A stretch of DNA of 38,621 nucleotides from Lyngbya aestuarii BL J (GTDB lineage Bacteria > Cyanobacteriota > Cyanobacteriia > Cyanobacteriales > Microcoleaceae), in assembly GCF_000478195.2 (NCBI RefSeq), contig NZ_AUZM01000055.1, positions 1-38,621 of the forward strand. Direction: 5' to 3'. Both the position numbers and the translations under genes were made by a program. Below, one piece after another: positions 26,883 to 35,564 of the stretch; position 1 is the stretch's first letter; the number at the start of each line of letters is the position of its first letter. The notes under the pieces were generated by a model. It was not told the origin of the DNA and ran no database searches. It worked only from the letters and a program-made list of their open reading frames with translations.

Positions 26883-27584
26883 ATGAAACTTTGTTCGGAT
26901 GGCAATATTAATCACGCAACCGCCCATCGAGTTCGCCTGAAAATTCACCAACAAGATACAATGGTTGTTCGATTTGTCGATTCTCATCAGCAGCCTTTTT
27001 CTTGGTCGGCGATCGCCAAAGGGTTGTCAAGTCAAGCTGATTTTCGACAATTATGGAATCAAACTTGGGCTGATATTCCTTTCGACTTTCTTTGGCAACC
27101 GATTCCGATTCACTCTAATTTTACCACAACTCACCCCTTTTTCGCAGTATTAATTCCGTCTAATTTTTCTCCCGCCAATCCTCAAGCTTATCAAGAATAT
27201 CTACAGAAGTTAAAACCCCACCAACAGGTAGCAACATTCTCTAATTTATCGGGTGATGCGTTGTTAGTAATACCCAAAGACACAGGAAATTATGGTCATA
27301 TTGCTGCTTTTTGTCGCTTGGCTTCTATTGATTTACAACAGGCTTTATGGAAGCGAGTTGGAGAAATTGCTGAGAAAACGATTGAACAAGGGGGTTCAAT
27401 ATGGTGTAATACGCATGGTCATGGTGTTCCCTGGATGCACATTCGTTTTGATTTTAGTCTCAAGTATCTCACACTTTTATCCGCCCAAAGTATTAATAAC
27501 CAAACTCAAGCGCTTTGGTATCAAATGATTTCTTCTCTCTATGATGAAAGGAATACTTCAACTTCAGGTTTATATCGGTCTTAA
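26883..27584 (+). CDS. DUF6940-like hypothetical protein
   Basis: A 233-aa soluble protein. LKPHQQVATFSNLSGDALLVIPKDTGNYGHIAAFCRLA, then the basic helix, and NTHGHGVPWMHIRFD near residue 180 fit the DUF6940 family as I recall it. The GHGVPWMHIR segment has conserved His residues that could bind a ligand. No function is known. The gene starts with an ATG at 26883 and is followed by a hairpin-T-run terminator; no operon partner is visible. Confidence 0.65.
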   Translation: MKLCSDGNINHATAHRVRLKIHQQDTMVVRFVDSHQQPFSWSAIAKGLSSQADFRQLWNQTWADIPFDFLWQPIPIHSNFTTTHPFFAVLIPSNFSPANPQAYQEYLQKLKPHQQVATFSNLSGDALLVIPKDTGNYGHIAAFCRLASIDLQQALWKRVGEIAEKTIEQGGSIWCNTHGHGVPWMHIRFDFSLKYLTLLSAQSINNQTQALWYQMISSLYDERNTSTSGLYRS

Positions 27585-27646
27585 ACCAATTCTCAGATTA
27601 TTGAGTAAACTGAGGATTTAATCTACAAAACTAGATCCCAAAAGTG

Positions 27647-27672
27647 AACAGTATTTTATTACTGTTTTTTCT
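27647..27672 (+). terminator. Probable intrinsic terminator of the DUF6940-like gene
   Basis: aacagt (27647-27652), an 8-nt loop, actgtt (27661-27666) and then a T-run. The stem is AT-rich, so efficiency is uncertain. Confidence 0.55.
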
Positions 27673-27765
27673 GTTTATTTTTAAAACCAACAAAGTCTAG
27701 ATCAAAAAGGCTTTAGGAATAGTCGGATTTCTAAAGACTGATTGGTTTGGGAAACGGGTTGTTGA

Positions 27766-28038
27766 TCATTTACAAATAGCACGATTGATGAGATTTTGTG
27801 TAGCTTCAAGACTCAGTTGAGGGTGAGTCCAAACGACGATACAGCGTTCGCCACTGTTGAGGAATTCCATATCATTATCTTTACCAGGGCGGCCTAGTGC
27901 TTCTATCATTAACCGTGATAAAATACAGGGACTAGAAACACCCTCAAAGATCACCTTTGTGACTAGGACTGCTTCACTATCTGTTTGAGTTTCATTGGAG
28001 TTAGTCATGTATTCTTGTTCAATAGATTCAACTCTCAT
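27766..28038 (-). CDS. Small hypothetical protein
   Basis: A 90-aa soluble protein from ATG 28038; a second Met at residue 11 is possible. The N-terminus is polar and acidic; the rest is mixed (VLVTKVIFEGVSSPCILSRLMIEAL, then GERCIVVWTHPQLSLEATQNLIN). I see no signal peptide or known motif. GGGAG lies ~13 nt upstream of the ATG. It is convergent with the DUF6940-like gene. Confidence 0.5.
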   Translation of the reverse strand: MRVESIEQEYMTNSNETQTDSEAVLVTKVIFEGVSSPCILSRLMIEALGRPGKDNDMEFLNSGERCIVVWTHPQLSLEATQNLINRAICK

Positions 28039-28255
28039 CGTTATGCAAGCTCCCGATTAACTTAATCCTGAATTATGATATTAGATCGGAGATTCCCTAT
28101 CTTACACTGTTACGGTCACAGAATTGAAAATGAGCTTCCCTAATCTAGCCACCCAGTTCTCCATTGATTCTATGATTATTCTTTGTCTTAGAATGATTTT
28201 ACGGCATGATCTGGGCAGAAACCGCGATTTGTTCGTGAACTCAAGGTAATTCAAG

Positions 28256-28534
28256 TTAGAGTTCTATTTTTAAGAAGCGACTCAACATCATTTCTAACAT
28301 TTCTTCAGCATTTTCAGGACAACTGGAGCTTTTGATAAACTCTTTAATTGTGATTTTTTTGTCTCGAAAGTCCTGAACAAAATTATAGATATTTTCTATG
28401 GCTTTGACTTGAGCTTCTAATTCTAGAACTATTTCAGCGATGGAATCAATTCCCTGTTTTTGACCAGCGCGATAATTTTTTACCAGTTCACCTTCGGGCG
28501 TATTTCGAGCAATACGGAGTTCTTTTTTGATATT
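28256..28534 (-). pseudogene. C-terminal tail of the broken J-domain gene
   Basis: In the same frame as the upstream J-domain gene, after its TAA at 28535-28537, 92 codons continue without another stop. They encode KKELRIARNTPEGELVKNY and RDFRDKKITIKEF-like segments (here VQDFRDKKITIKEFIKS) that look like the normal C-terminus of such proteins. No start codon supports independent translation. Confidence 0.7.
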
Positions 28535-29317
28535 TTAGTACTGATTTTTGAGAAGTTGATTGTCTTTTTCTCGTCGAAGACAAAGCCTTTCAATTTCAGA
28601 TTTTGTACTGCTAATTGAGTCAATTTTTTCTTGAAGATGGTGTTGCTTCTCGATTTCAAGCAGTCGAGCAATATCCCCTTCTTGATAAGCACGGTTAATT
28701 TCTTTCATTACCTCATTATGGTGCATTTGTGTTTCAGCATCCGTGACCTTATCTGGATGAAAAAGAGAAGCTAATTTTAGAAATATTTGTCGAATTTGTT
28801 GAGATTCAGGGGATTTTGTTTGAGATTCCGTGAAAGAATGATCTTCATCAAATTGATGAAAATTATGGGTATTGTTATTAAAGAAGTTTTCTCCGGCTTC
28901 AGTATTCCCTCGTTCTGATGAGGAGTTATTAAAAAAAGTATCGAATTCATCATCTTCATCTAATTGAGGACTGATTAATCCGATTAATTGGAGAGAACAG
29001 TAAACGTTGAAAATATCTTGTTTGCTCTTTTTTCCCAATTTTTGATTGGTTAATATTTCTTCAAATAAATTATGAATTTTAGTGTCCAGTTGATTCTGTT
29101 TTTGATAGAGAGGGGAAGCTTGGCTAAAAATTCGAGTCGCAATGGTACGCATCTGATCTAAGAAGTTTTTGAGTTCAGTGCGTTTTCGTTTAATCTGTTT
29201 GAGAAGCCATTGATGTTCTTCTTCTAGAAGGCGATGACGTTCATGAAAACTGGAAAGTCCTAACAATGTAGTGGACTCGGTGGGTGTGGATGAAGTTTGC
29301 TTTTGAGAACGAGGCAT
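28535..29317 (-). CDS. J-domain protein truncated by an in-frame stop
   Basis: About 260 aa from ATG 29317 (a TTG at 29368 would add 17 residues). The N-terminal half is helical and coiled (RHRLLEEEHQWLLKQIKRKRTEL). An Asn/Ser-rich linker follows, then a divergent J-domain helix pair (LASLFHPDKVTD, HPD at ~187-189 of this start, and EINRAYQEGDIARLLE). The protein ends at ...QLLKNQY with a TAA. The next 92 codons in the same frame carry a plausible continuation (see separate entry), so the stop is probably a nonsense mutation or sequencing error. The HPD motif remains, so a truncated product could still form a J-domain. Confidence 0.7.
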   Translation of the reverse strand: MPRSQKQTSSTPTESTTLLGLSSFHERHRLLEEEHQWLLKQIKRKRTELKNFLDQMRTIATRIFSQASPLYQKQNQLDTKIHNLFEEILTNQKLGKKSKQDIFNVYCSLQLIGLISPQLDEDDEFDTFFNNSSSERGNTEAGENFFNNNTHNFHQFDEDHSFTESQTKSPESQQIRQIFLKLASLFHPDKVTDAETQMHHNEVMKEINRAYQEGDIARLLEIEKQHHLQEKIDSISSTKSEIERLCLRREKDNQLLKNQY

Positions 29318-29526
29318 ATAAACAGAAGATAACGGGATCGTGTTTATTGTAAAGGGAATATCTATCAATTCGCCAATAATTTTCAGGTTGTTCGGGTTGT
29401 TCGGGCTGAAAGTAGTAGAGGTGTCGGAGAAGATTAACTCGTTGTGGAAAGCGAGCGCTATCTAGTCAATTAATTGTGGAAAAACAATGACAATCTCAAA
29501 TGACAATCTCATGCTTATACCAGAGT

Positions 29527-29886
29527 TTAACTGTTCTGGCGGAGTGCTTTTAAGAAATCCCGAGTAGAAATACTTTCGCCGTAGTAAGCACACAAAGATT
29601 TCCAGAGGGCGGGATGGGGTAAGGACTCGAAGTGGTACTTCTTAACTATCTGTAAAGCCGCTAGCAAACTCAAGTCTTCGATTTCTTTGAGTGCGGCAAC
29701 TGCAAAAGCCACAGAGCGACTGATTCCCGCACCACAGGCAATCAATAGGATTTTTCCTTGCTGTTTTTGGGTCTTGGTAAAGTCTACCCCTTGTCGTCAA
29801 AAGTGAGTTGGCAAAGATACCCCATCTTCAACGGGTAAATACATGGAGGTAATGTGAGGATGTTCCACGGCATCGGCTAATTGCAT
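29527..29886 (-). pseudogene. Dual-specificity phosphatase remnant with internal stop
   Basis: From ATG 29886 the frame reads MQLADAVEHPHITSMYLP and VEDGVSLPTHF, a TGA at 29797-29799, then RQGVDFTKTQKQQGKILL and ACGAGISRSVAFAVAALKE (a CxxGxxR signature, ACGAGISR, with a Cys and an Arg as in PTP/DSP enzymes), LPHPALWKSLCAYYGE, and ends at 29527. Intact relatives have a longer N-terminus, which is missing. The gene is both truncated and interrupted, so it is almost certainly inactive unless translation restarts at the TTG at 29745. Confidence 0.72.
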
Positions 29887-30078
29887 TTTTTCTGAGTTAA
29901 CGAATGATCATCATTGACATAAACATATCTCTAAGTGGGTTAACCCCATGCACAGTTTCATTGATTAAATTCTCAATCCCCGTTGAAAGTCAACCCCAAT
30001 TACGACTAAAGGGGGAGAGAGAAACCTCTCAGAGCCAAGTAAACTTAGATTTGGAGACAATTATTGATTCAATCATTC

Positions 30079-30348
30079 ATGGAAGATAACTTATTCGATA
30101 AAACATTTCGAGATAGCGAGGGCAATATTGTTATTGCTCAACCTCCCAATCTACCACTTATAGTCGGGATTACAACCACTGTACTAAAATTAATTATTCC
30201 TAGTGGCAATCTCCATACAGGTCTAGATGCAATCGCTTTTGGTTCACTGTTTACTTGGGCGTGGCAAGAGTTATTCGAGGGGGTTAACTACTTTCGTCGG
30301 TCGCTGGGTTTACTGGGGCTAATTGGCTTAATTGCTTTGAGGTTTTAG
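30079..30348 (+). CDS. Small membrane protein
   Basis: An 89-aa protein from ATG 30079 (a TTG at 30064 is possible). Residues ~20-45 and ~55-85 are hydrophobic: LPLIVGITTTVLKLIIP, AIAFGSLFTWAWQELFEGVNYF and GLLGLIGLIAL. Cyanobacteria have similar short membrane proteins with a GSLFTWAWEE-like centre, which I recall without a function. No clear RBS is seen. It is convergent with tex. Confidence 0.6.
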   Translation: MEDNLFDKTFRDSEGNIVIAQPPNLPLIVGITTTVLKLIIPSGNLHTGLDAIAFGSLFTWAWQELFEGVNYFRRSLGLLGLIGLIALRF

Positions 30349-30449
30349 AGTAACTCAATAGAATAGCTGTCAAGCTGTGATGAAATGATGAATACTGAGG
30401 TGAATTTACAGAAGTTGGATTAAATTCTGATATATTATCTCTGGCTTAC

Positions 30450-30515
30450 CCGGTGCATCCGATTTGGGATTGAATAGGCAAAAAATCAACTCAAAAACCG
30501 GATACACCCTGCTAT
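30450..30515. other. Imperfect inverted repeat downstream of tex
   Basis: ggtgcatccg and cggatacacc (9 of 10 positions complementary) flank a loop of ~35 nt. It could be a weak hairpin at the end of tex (minus) or a small element; the T-run is not convincing. Confidence 0.4.
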
Positions 30516-30519
30516 TTTC

Positions 30520-32673
30520 TTACAATTTCATCGATAAACCAATCCGCTTTAATTTCTCCTTCACCTCTAATACTCGCACTTTTACAACTTGTCCAACTTT
30601 CACGAACTGATTAGGATCATCAACAAATTGATCTGCGATTTGGGAAATATGAACTAACCCATCCTGATGAACTCCAATATCAACAAACGCCCCAAAATTA
30701 ACAACATTCGTGACAATTCCTTCTAATTCCATTCCTTCTTTGAGATCGGAAATCTCCTTAATTCCCTCTTTAAAGGTTGCATATTTAAACTCCGATCTGG
30801 GGTCACGTCCTGGTTTTTCTAACTCCCGAATAATATCTTTTAAGGTTGGAATTCCGACGGTTTCTGTTACATATTTTTTCAAGTCAATTGATTTTAACTT
30901 TTCTGCAACTTGAGAAATATTCTTCAGAGAAACACCCACATCAGAAGCCATTGTTTCTACAACTTTATAACTTTCGGGGTGAACTGCGGTATTATCGAGG
31001 GGGTTGGCGCCTTCGCGAATGCGTAAAAAACCCGCAGCCTGTTGATAGGCTTTTGGCCCCAGTTTTGCAACTTTTAGCAATTCTTTTCTATTTTTAAATA
31101 CTCCTTTTTCGTTGCGGTAGATGATAATATTTTGAGCAATTGTCGGGGTAATTCCCGAGACAAAGGTTAATAACTCTTTCGATGCACTATTGAGTTCAAC
31201 GCCGACATAGTTCACACAACTTTCGACAGTTTCATCCAGTTTTTTCTTGAGTAACTTTTGGTCAACATCATGCTGATACTGTCCAACTCCAATCGATTTC
31301 GGGTCAATTTTTACCAATTCTGCTAAGGGGTCTTGTAAGCGTCGTCCAATACTAATCGCCCCTCGCACAGTTAAATCTAACTCCGGAAATTCTTGTCGTG
31401 CGACATCACTTGCAGAATAAATGGAAGCACCCGACTCATTGACCATTACTTTAATCGGTTTAGTCTCAATTTGGGTTAAAACTTCCCCAATAAATTCATC
31501 AGTTTCTCGTCCGGCAGTCCCATTTCCAATCGCAATTAATTCAATTTTGTACTTTTTAATTAATGTTTTAATCGTCTTGGCAGCATCTTGACGTTGGTTC
31601 GCAGATTGATAGGGAAAAATAGTTTGATATTCACAAAATTGACCCGTTTCTGAGAGAACCGACACTTTACATCCTGTTCTAAATCCAGGATCAATCGCAA
31701 GAGTTGGCTTCATTCCCGCAGGAGAAGATAACAACAATTCTCGTAAATTCGCTTCAAAGGTTTGGATGGATTCAATATCGGCGTAAGCTTTCCGATTGGA
31801 TCGAACTTCACTGATTAAAGAAGTTTTCATCAAACGATTAAATCCATCTTTAATCATGGCTTGATAAAATCTTCTCACTTCTGAGGTTTTAGTTTTAATT
31901 TCCTGGGCTTCTAAGTAAGTGAGAATAAAATCTTCATCAAATTCTAAATCGACTTTGAGAATGCCTTCAGATTCTCCGCGAAACAGGGCTAAAATATTAT
32001 GAGGTTTAATCTCTATTGCTTTTTCCCGAAACGTTCGATACATCTCAAACTTCGTTGAACCTTCGGGATAGTCATCTTTCACCGATGAAACAAACACTCC
32101 TTTGTTCATCAAATATTCTCGCAAATAGGCCCGATATTCGGCTTTTTCTGAAACCGTTTCAGCTAAAATATCAGAAGCACCCTGTAACGCATCTTCTACG
32201 GTTTTAATGCCTTTTTCTTCGGAAATATAATCTGATGCGGCTTTTTCTAAGGGAATAATCGGCGCTTTGGGAAGGTTGAGAGAGGCGATCAATTCCGCCA
32301 GGGGTTCTAACCCTTTTTCCTTAGCAGCAGTGGCGCGGGTGCGGCGTTTGGGTTTGTAGGGAAGATAGAGATCTTCGAGTTCGTTTTTGAGTAAACTCGC
32401 TGTGATTTTGGCTTCAAGTTCATCAGTGAGTTTGCCTTGATTTTCTATCGCTTCTAAGATAAATTTTTTGCGATCTTCGAGTTCAGTTAAATAACTAAAT
32501 CGTTCAGAAATATCTCGCAGTTGAGTTTCATCGAGAGAACCTGTTTTTTCTTTCCGATAACGGGCGACAAAGGGAATGGTTGCACCTTCTGAAAACAGTT
32601 CTAGTGTGTTTTCAACTTGATAGGTTTTTAGGGATAGTTCTTGAGCGATAGTTTGAGGAATATTGAGCATCAT
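30520..32673 (-). CDS. tex: Tex, RNA-binding transcription accessory protein
   Basis: A 717-aa protein of full Tex length. The N-terminal helical region includes FVARYRKEKTGSLDE. A YqgF-like RNase-H-fold domain follows (LAIDPGFRTGCKVSVL, ELIAIGNGTAGRETDEF). The HhH repeats (GISPT-like GITPTIAQNIIIYR and LLKVAKLGPKAYQQAAGFLRI) come next. A C-terminal S1 RNA-binding domain closes the protein (GIVTNVVNFGAFVDIG, DGLVHISQIAD). Tex binds RNA and affects transcription and stress tolerance. Either of two adjacent Met codons may start it. It is monocistronic by spacing. Confidence 0.95.
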   Translation of the reverse strand: MMLNIPQTIAQELSLKTYQVENTLELFSEGATIPFVARYRKEKTGSLDETQLRDISERFSYLTELEDRKKFILEAIENQGKLTDELEAKITASLLKNELEDLYLPYKPKRRTRATAAKEKGLEPLAELIASLNLPKAPIIPLEKAASDYISEEKGIKTVEDALQGASDILAETVSEKAEYRAYLREYLMNKGVFVSSVKDDYPEGSTKFEMYRTFREKAIEIKPHNILALFRGESEGILKVDLEFDEDFILTYLEAQEIKTKTSEVRRFYQAMIKDGFNRLMKTSLISEVRSNRKAYADIESIQTFEANLRELLLSSPAGMKPTLAIDPGFRTGCKVSVLSETGQFCEYQTIFPYQSANQRQDAAKTIKTLIKKYKIELIAIGNGTAGRETDEFIGEVLTQIETKPIKVMVNESGASIYSASDVARQEFPELDLTVRGAISIGRRLQDPLAELVKIDPKSIGVGQYQHDVDQKLLKKKLDETVESCVNYVGVELNSASKELLTFVSGITPTIAQNIIIYRNEKGVFKNRKELLKVAKLGPKAYQQAAGFLRIREGANPLDNTAVHPESYKVVETMASDVGVSLKNISQVAEKLKSIDLKKYVTETVGIPTLKDIIRELEKPGRDPRSEFKYATFKEGIKEISDLKEGMELEGIVTNVVNFGAFVDIGVHQDGLVHISQIADQFVDDPNQFVKVGQVVKVRVLEVKEKLKRIGLSMKL

Positions 32674-32719
32674 TTTAGCAATCTATTAACTTTTTTGGGA
32701 TAATTTTGGGATAATATTG

Positions 32720-34189
32720 TTATGCTTTACCAATCATATCAGCAACAATTTTAGCTGAACTGATCACTCCGGGTATGCCTGCACCGGGATGGGTTCCAGC
32801 CCCAACAAAATAGAGATTTTTGAGATCTTCACTCTGGTTGTGAGGACGAAACCAAGCGGACTGCATGAGTGTGGGTTCAATGGAAAATGCACTCCCTTTA
32901 TAACTGTTTAGCGTATCTTGAAAATGAATCGGATCAATGTAATATTCTGTAACAATATGTTGGGATAACTGGGGTAGATAATGGTGTTCTAGAAATTGAA
33001 TAATTTTATCTCGGTAAGATTTTGCTGTAGTTTTCCATTCTATTTTAGCATCTAAATTCGGAACTGGAGATAACACATACCAACTATCACATCCCGAGGG
33101 GGCAAGTGTGGGATCAGTCGCCGTTGGACGATGCAAATACAAGGAAAAATCATCAGCTAAATGCTTCTTGTTAAACAAATCATTCATTAATCCTTTGTAT
33201 CTTGGCCCCATAATAATTTCGTGATGCGCCATCTGTTCATAGCGTCGGTTTGTGCCGAAATATAACACAAATAACGAAATAGAATAACGCATTTGTTTTA
33301 TTTTTGCATCGGTATATTTTCGACGAAAACGAGGTTGAATCAAGTTTAAGTACGTCCACGCTACATCACCGTTACTAACGATTGCATCAGCCTCGAATAG
33401 ATCCCCGTCTTTTGATACAACTCCTGTTGCTTTGCGGGTTTGATCCGAGATCAAAATTTCAGAAACTTCTGCATTGAGTAACAGTTTACCGCCAATTTCT
33501 TTAAAAATTTGCACCAATCCTGAGACTAACGCTCCCGTTCCCCCCATTGCAAACCAAATCCCAAATTGTTGTTCTAATTTGTGAATCATCGCGTAAATAG
33601 AGGTACTTTGAAAAGGGTTTCCGCCAATTAAAAGCGGATGAAAACTAAACACTTGTCGCAAGCGTTCATCTTTGATATACTGGTTAACAAATCCGGCAAC
33701 AGATTTATAGGATTGTAACTCAATCATATCCGGTGCAACCCTTAGCATATCCCCAAATTTGGTAAACGGTTGAGTCATCAAAGGTAGACCTTTTTTAAAG
33801 ACTTGGTTAGCCGCTTGACAAAAACGTTGATATCCGGCAACATCTTCAGGATTAAAAGCGCGAATTTGTTGGATTAAATCATCATAATTATCGTTATAGT
33901 GAAAGACCGAACCATCGGGAAATCTGACATTATAAAAAGGGTTGAGTTTAACCAGCGTTACATAGTCTTCGGTTTGTTTTCCCGCGATTTGAAATAACTC
34001 GTGAATTAGATAGGGAGAAGTAATAATCGTTGGCCCGCCATCAAAAGTAAAACCATCCTGTTGATAAACATAAGCCCGTCCACCGGGTTGATCACGCTTC
34101 TCTAAAATAGTGACTTGATGTCCTTGGGCTTGTAGCCGAATTGCTGTCGCTATTCCACCCAAACCACTACCAATTACAATAATTTTCAT
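32720..34189 (-). CDS. crtI: Bacterial-type phytoene desaturase CrtI
   Basis: A 489-aa flavoprotein that desaturates and isomerises phytoene to lycopene. The FAD-binding start is VIGSGLGGIATAIRLQA, followed by LEKRDQPGGRAYVYQQDGF. The bacterial CrtI end signature LYFVGAGTHPGAGIPGVISSAK is exact, with FSFHPLLIGGNPF and SLYLHRPTATDP in the middle. From memory it resembles gammaproteobacterial CrtI (e.g. Pantoea) more closely than the shorter, different plant/cyanobacterial CrtP/CrtQ desaturases or CrtO. ATG at 34189. No crtB or other carotenoid gene is adjacent. It shares a 108-nt divergent spacer with the DUF3122 gene. Confidence 0.93.
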   Translation of the reverse strand: MKIIVIGSGLGGIATAIRLQAQGHQVTILEKRDQPGGRAYVYQQDGFTFDGGPTIITSPYLIHELFQIAGKQTEDYVTLVKLNPFYNVRFPDGSVFHYNDNYDDLIQQIRAFNPEDVAGYQRFCQAANQVFKKGLPLMTQPFTKFGDMLRVAPDMIELQSYKSVAGFVNQYIKDERLRQVFSFHPLLIGGNPFQSTSIYAMIHKLEQQFGIWFAMGGTGALVSGLVQIFKEIGGKLLLNAEVSEILISDQTRKATGVVSKDGDLFEADAIVSNGDVAWTYLNLIQPRFRRKYTDAKIKQMRYSISLFVLYFGTNRRYEQMAHHEIIMGPRYKGLMNDLFNKKHLADDFSLYLHRPTATDPTLAPSGCDSWYVLSPVPNLDAKIEWKTTAKSYRDKIIQFLEHHYLPQLSQHIVTEYYIDPIHFQDTLNSYKGSAFSIEPTLMQSAWFRPHNQSEDLKNLYFVGAGTHPGAGIPGVISSAKIVADMIGKA

Positions 34190-34297
34190 GCGATATTAAA
34201 CAAATTAGAGACTCTAAATTTTCAGGTTCTAAACAATCTGTGCGAAAAGAATAAACACCTTGTATTATTAATTTAAACCCTTGACCAAAAATCTGCA

Positions 34298-34846
34298 ATG
34301 AAAAGTTGGAATAAATTACGTCTGTTCTTTGCTGTGATCTTGTGTTTGTCGCTGCAACTGCTGACCTTTTCACCCGCCTGGGCTTCGATTCATCGCTATC
34401 CTGAAAGTGAAAATCAAGTGATGTATCGTTCTAAACAAAGTTTACGCGATCGCCATGATTTATCTTGGCAAGTGATATTATTTAAACGGATAAAATTTGG
34501 TCAAGTTAATGAAATTCATTTGCGACTCGTGGGGTTTCCCGGTTTAACAGCGTTTGCACATCGACAACCCTTAAAACTGACAACAGCAACCGGAAAAACT
34601 TGGCAAGCTAAAGATGTGGTTGATTTATCTCTGCCGAAAAATGTGGGAGAATATGATGTATCCGATATTTTGTTTCAGATCGAAAATGATATTCCCTTAG
34701 AGTTAGCCTTGCCTTTAGCCGAAAATCAAATTGTTGAATTACCCGTTCCGCCTTATATTGTCAGAGAATGGCGAAAACTGTTAGAATTAAATGAGTTCTC
34801 CTATAAACTTTCAGGGGATTTATCGTTTAAAACTTTTGATTTATAG
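34298..34846 (+). CDS. DUF3122 exported protein
   Basis: A 182-aa protein with a Sec signal peptide (LRLFFAVILCLSLQLLTF, cleavage after PAWAS near residue 29). The mature part is mixed alpha/beta and ends in a typical NIDLPLELALP-like segment (NDIPLELALPLAEN) with VVPPYIVREWRKL. This is the cyanobacterial DUF3122 pattern, of unknown function. The four-nt gap to the cytochrome gene indicates cotranscription; a lumenal or periplasmic role is inferred from the shared signal peptide. It is divergent from crtI. Confidence 0.85.
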   Translation: MKSWNKLRLFFAVILCLSLQLLTFSPAWASIHRYPESENQVMYRSKQSLRDRHDLSWQVILFKRIKFGQVNEIHLRLVGFPGLTAFAHRQPLKLTTATGKTWQAKDVVDLSLPKNVGEYDVSDILFQIENDIPLELALPLAENQIVELPVPPYIVREWRKLLELNEFSYKLSGDLSFKTFDL

Positions 34847-34850
34847 TTCC

Positions 34851-35195
34851 ATGAAAATTCATCAAACCTTCATCCATTTTCTCCTGATTGTTACTTTAGT
34901 CTTGTTCACTTTTGCTTCTCCAGTTCAAGCGGCTAACTCCCAAAATGGTGCTAAGATTTTTAACCTGCAATGTGCGGGTTGTCATGTCGGAGGCGGTAAT
35001 ATTATCAGATGGGGGAAAACGCTCAAGAAAAACGCATTAAACCGCAATGGATATGATACGATTGAGGCGATTTCTTACTTAGTTACTCAGGGGAAAGGTA
35101 ATATGCCTGCTTATAAAGAACGTTTAACCCCCAAAGAAATAGAAGATGTTTCTGATTATGTGATGAAACAAGCGGAAAACAATTGGAAATCTTAG
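34851..35195 (+). CDS. Cytochrome c6-like protein
   Basis: A 114-aa protein with a signal peptide (LLIVTLVLFTFASPVQA, cleaved near residue 27). The heme c site is C41-A-G-C44-H45 and the axial Met is M85 in KGNMPAYKERL. The length fits cytochrome c6 (PetJ), which carries electrons from cytochrome b6f to photosystem I or oxidase in the lumen. The motif GGGNIIRWGKTLKKNALNR differs from canonical PetJ (NVI-type segments) and resembles the c6B/c6C group. I therefore name it c6-like. ATG at 34851 is four nt after the DUF3122 stop, an apparent two-gene operon. Confidence 0.88.
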   Translation: MKIHQTFIHFLLIVTLVLFTFASPVQAANSQNGAKIFNLQCAGCHVGGGNIIRWGKTLKKNALNRNGYDTIEAISYLVTQGKGNMPAYKERLTPKEIEDVSDYVMKQAENNWKS

Positions 35196-35318
35196 TTATT
35201 CAACTCTGTTTTAACAGATGTTCAAGTTGGCAAATGGCTAATGAGTGAGATAGAATAGGAGAGAAACAAAAGATCATTATCCCTAATTCACATCTCTTAA
35301 AGTAGAGATTAAAAAGAG

Positions 35319-35555
35319 ATGATTAAACTGCTAATTTTGATAGCTTTCCTGATCTTTTTCTCTCCCGCCATGGCACAACAGCAAGCCTGTGACCCCTCCT
35401 ATCCGACGGGAGAAAAGGGTGAAAAAATATGTATTCCTCCTAGCCCTCCTGACTTAGATTGTCAAGATATTTCCTATCGTCGGTTTAAAGTTTTATCCCC
35501 AGACCCCCATCGATTTGATCGCGATAAAGACGGAATTGGTTGCGAACAAGACTAA
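35319..35555 (+). CDS. Secreted small protein with excalibur-like motif
   Basis: A 78-aa protein with a signal peptide (LLILIAFLIFFSPAMAQ). The mature end has CIPPSPPDLDCQDISYRRF, then a DPHRFDRDKDGIGCE motif like the excalibur calcium-binding domain, with Cys residues placed as in that domain. Mature length is only ~57 aa, so it is one excalibur unit. It may bind calcium at the cell surface; no partner is visible. It is convergent with the HAD gene (9 nt apart). Confidence 0.75.
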   Translation: MIKLLILIAFLIFFSPAMAQQQACDPSYPTGEKGEKICIPPSPPDLDCQDISYRRFKVLSPDPHRFDRDKDGIGCEQD

Positions 35556-35564
35556 TAGAAAAAA

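Noticed and set aside
28480-28692. Minus-strand 70-aa frame
   Set aside because: It lies in another frame over the J-domain gene and its tail; a shadow.
28256-29886. A recoded genetic code or programmed readthrough to explain both in-frame stops
   Set aside because: The two genes carry different stops (TAA and TGA), and other genes in the window use all three stops normally; gene decay or sequence error is simpler.
29904-30089. Plus-strand 61-aa frame before the small membrane protein
   Set aside because: No RBS, no recognisable sequence; it overlaps the start of the next gene.
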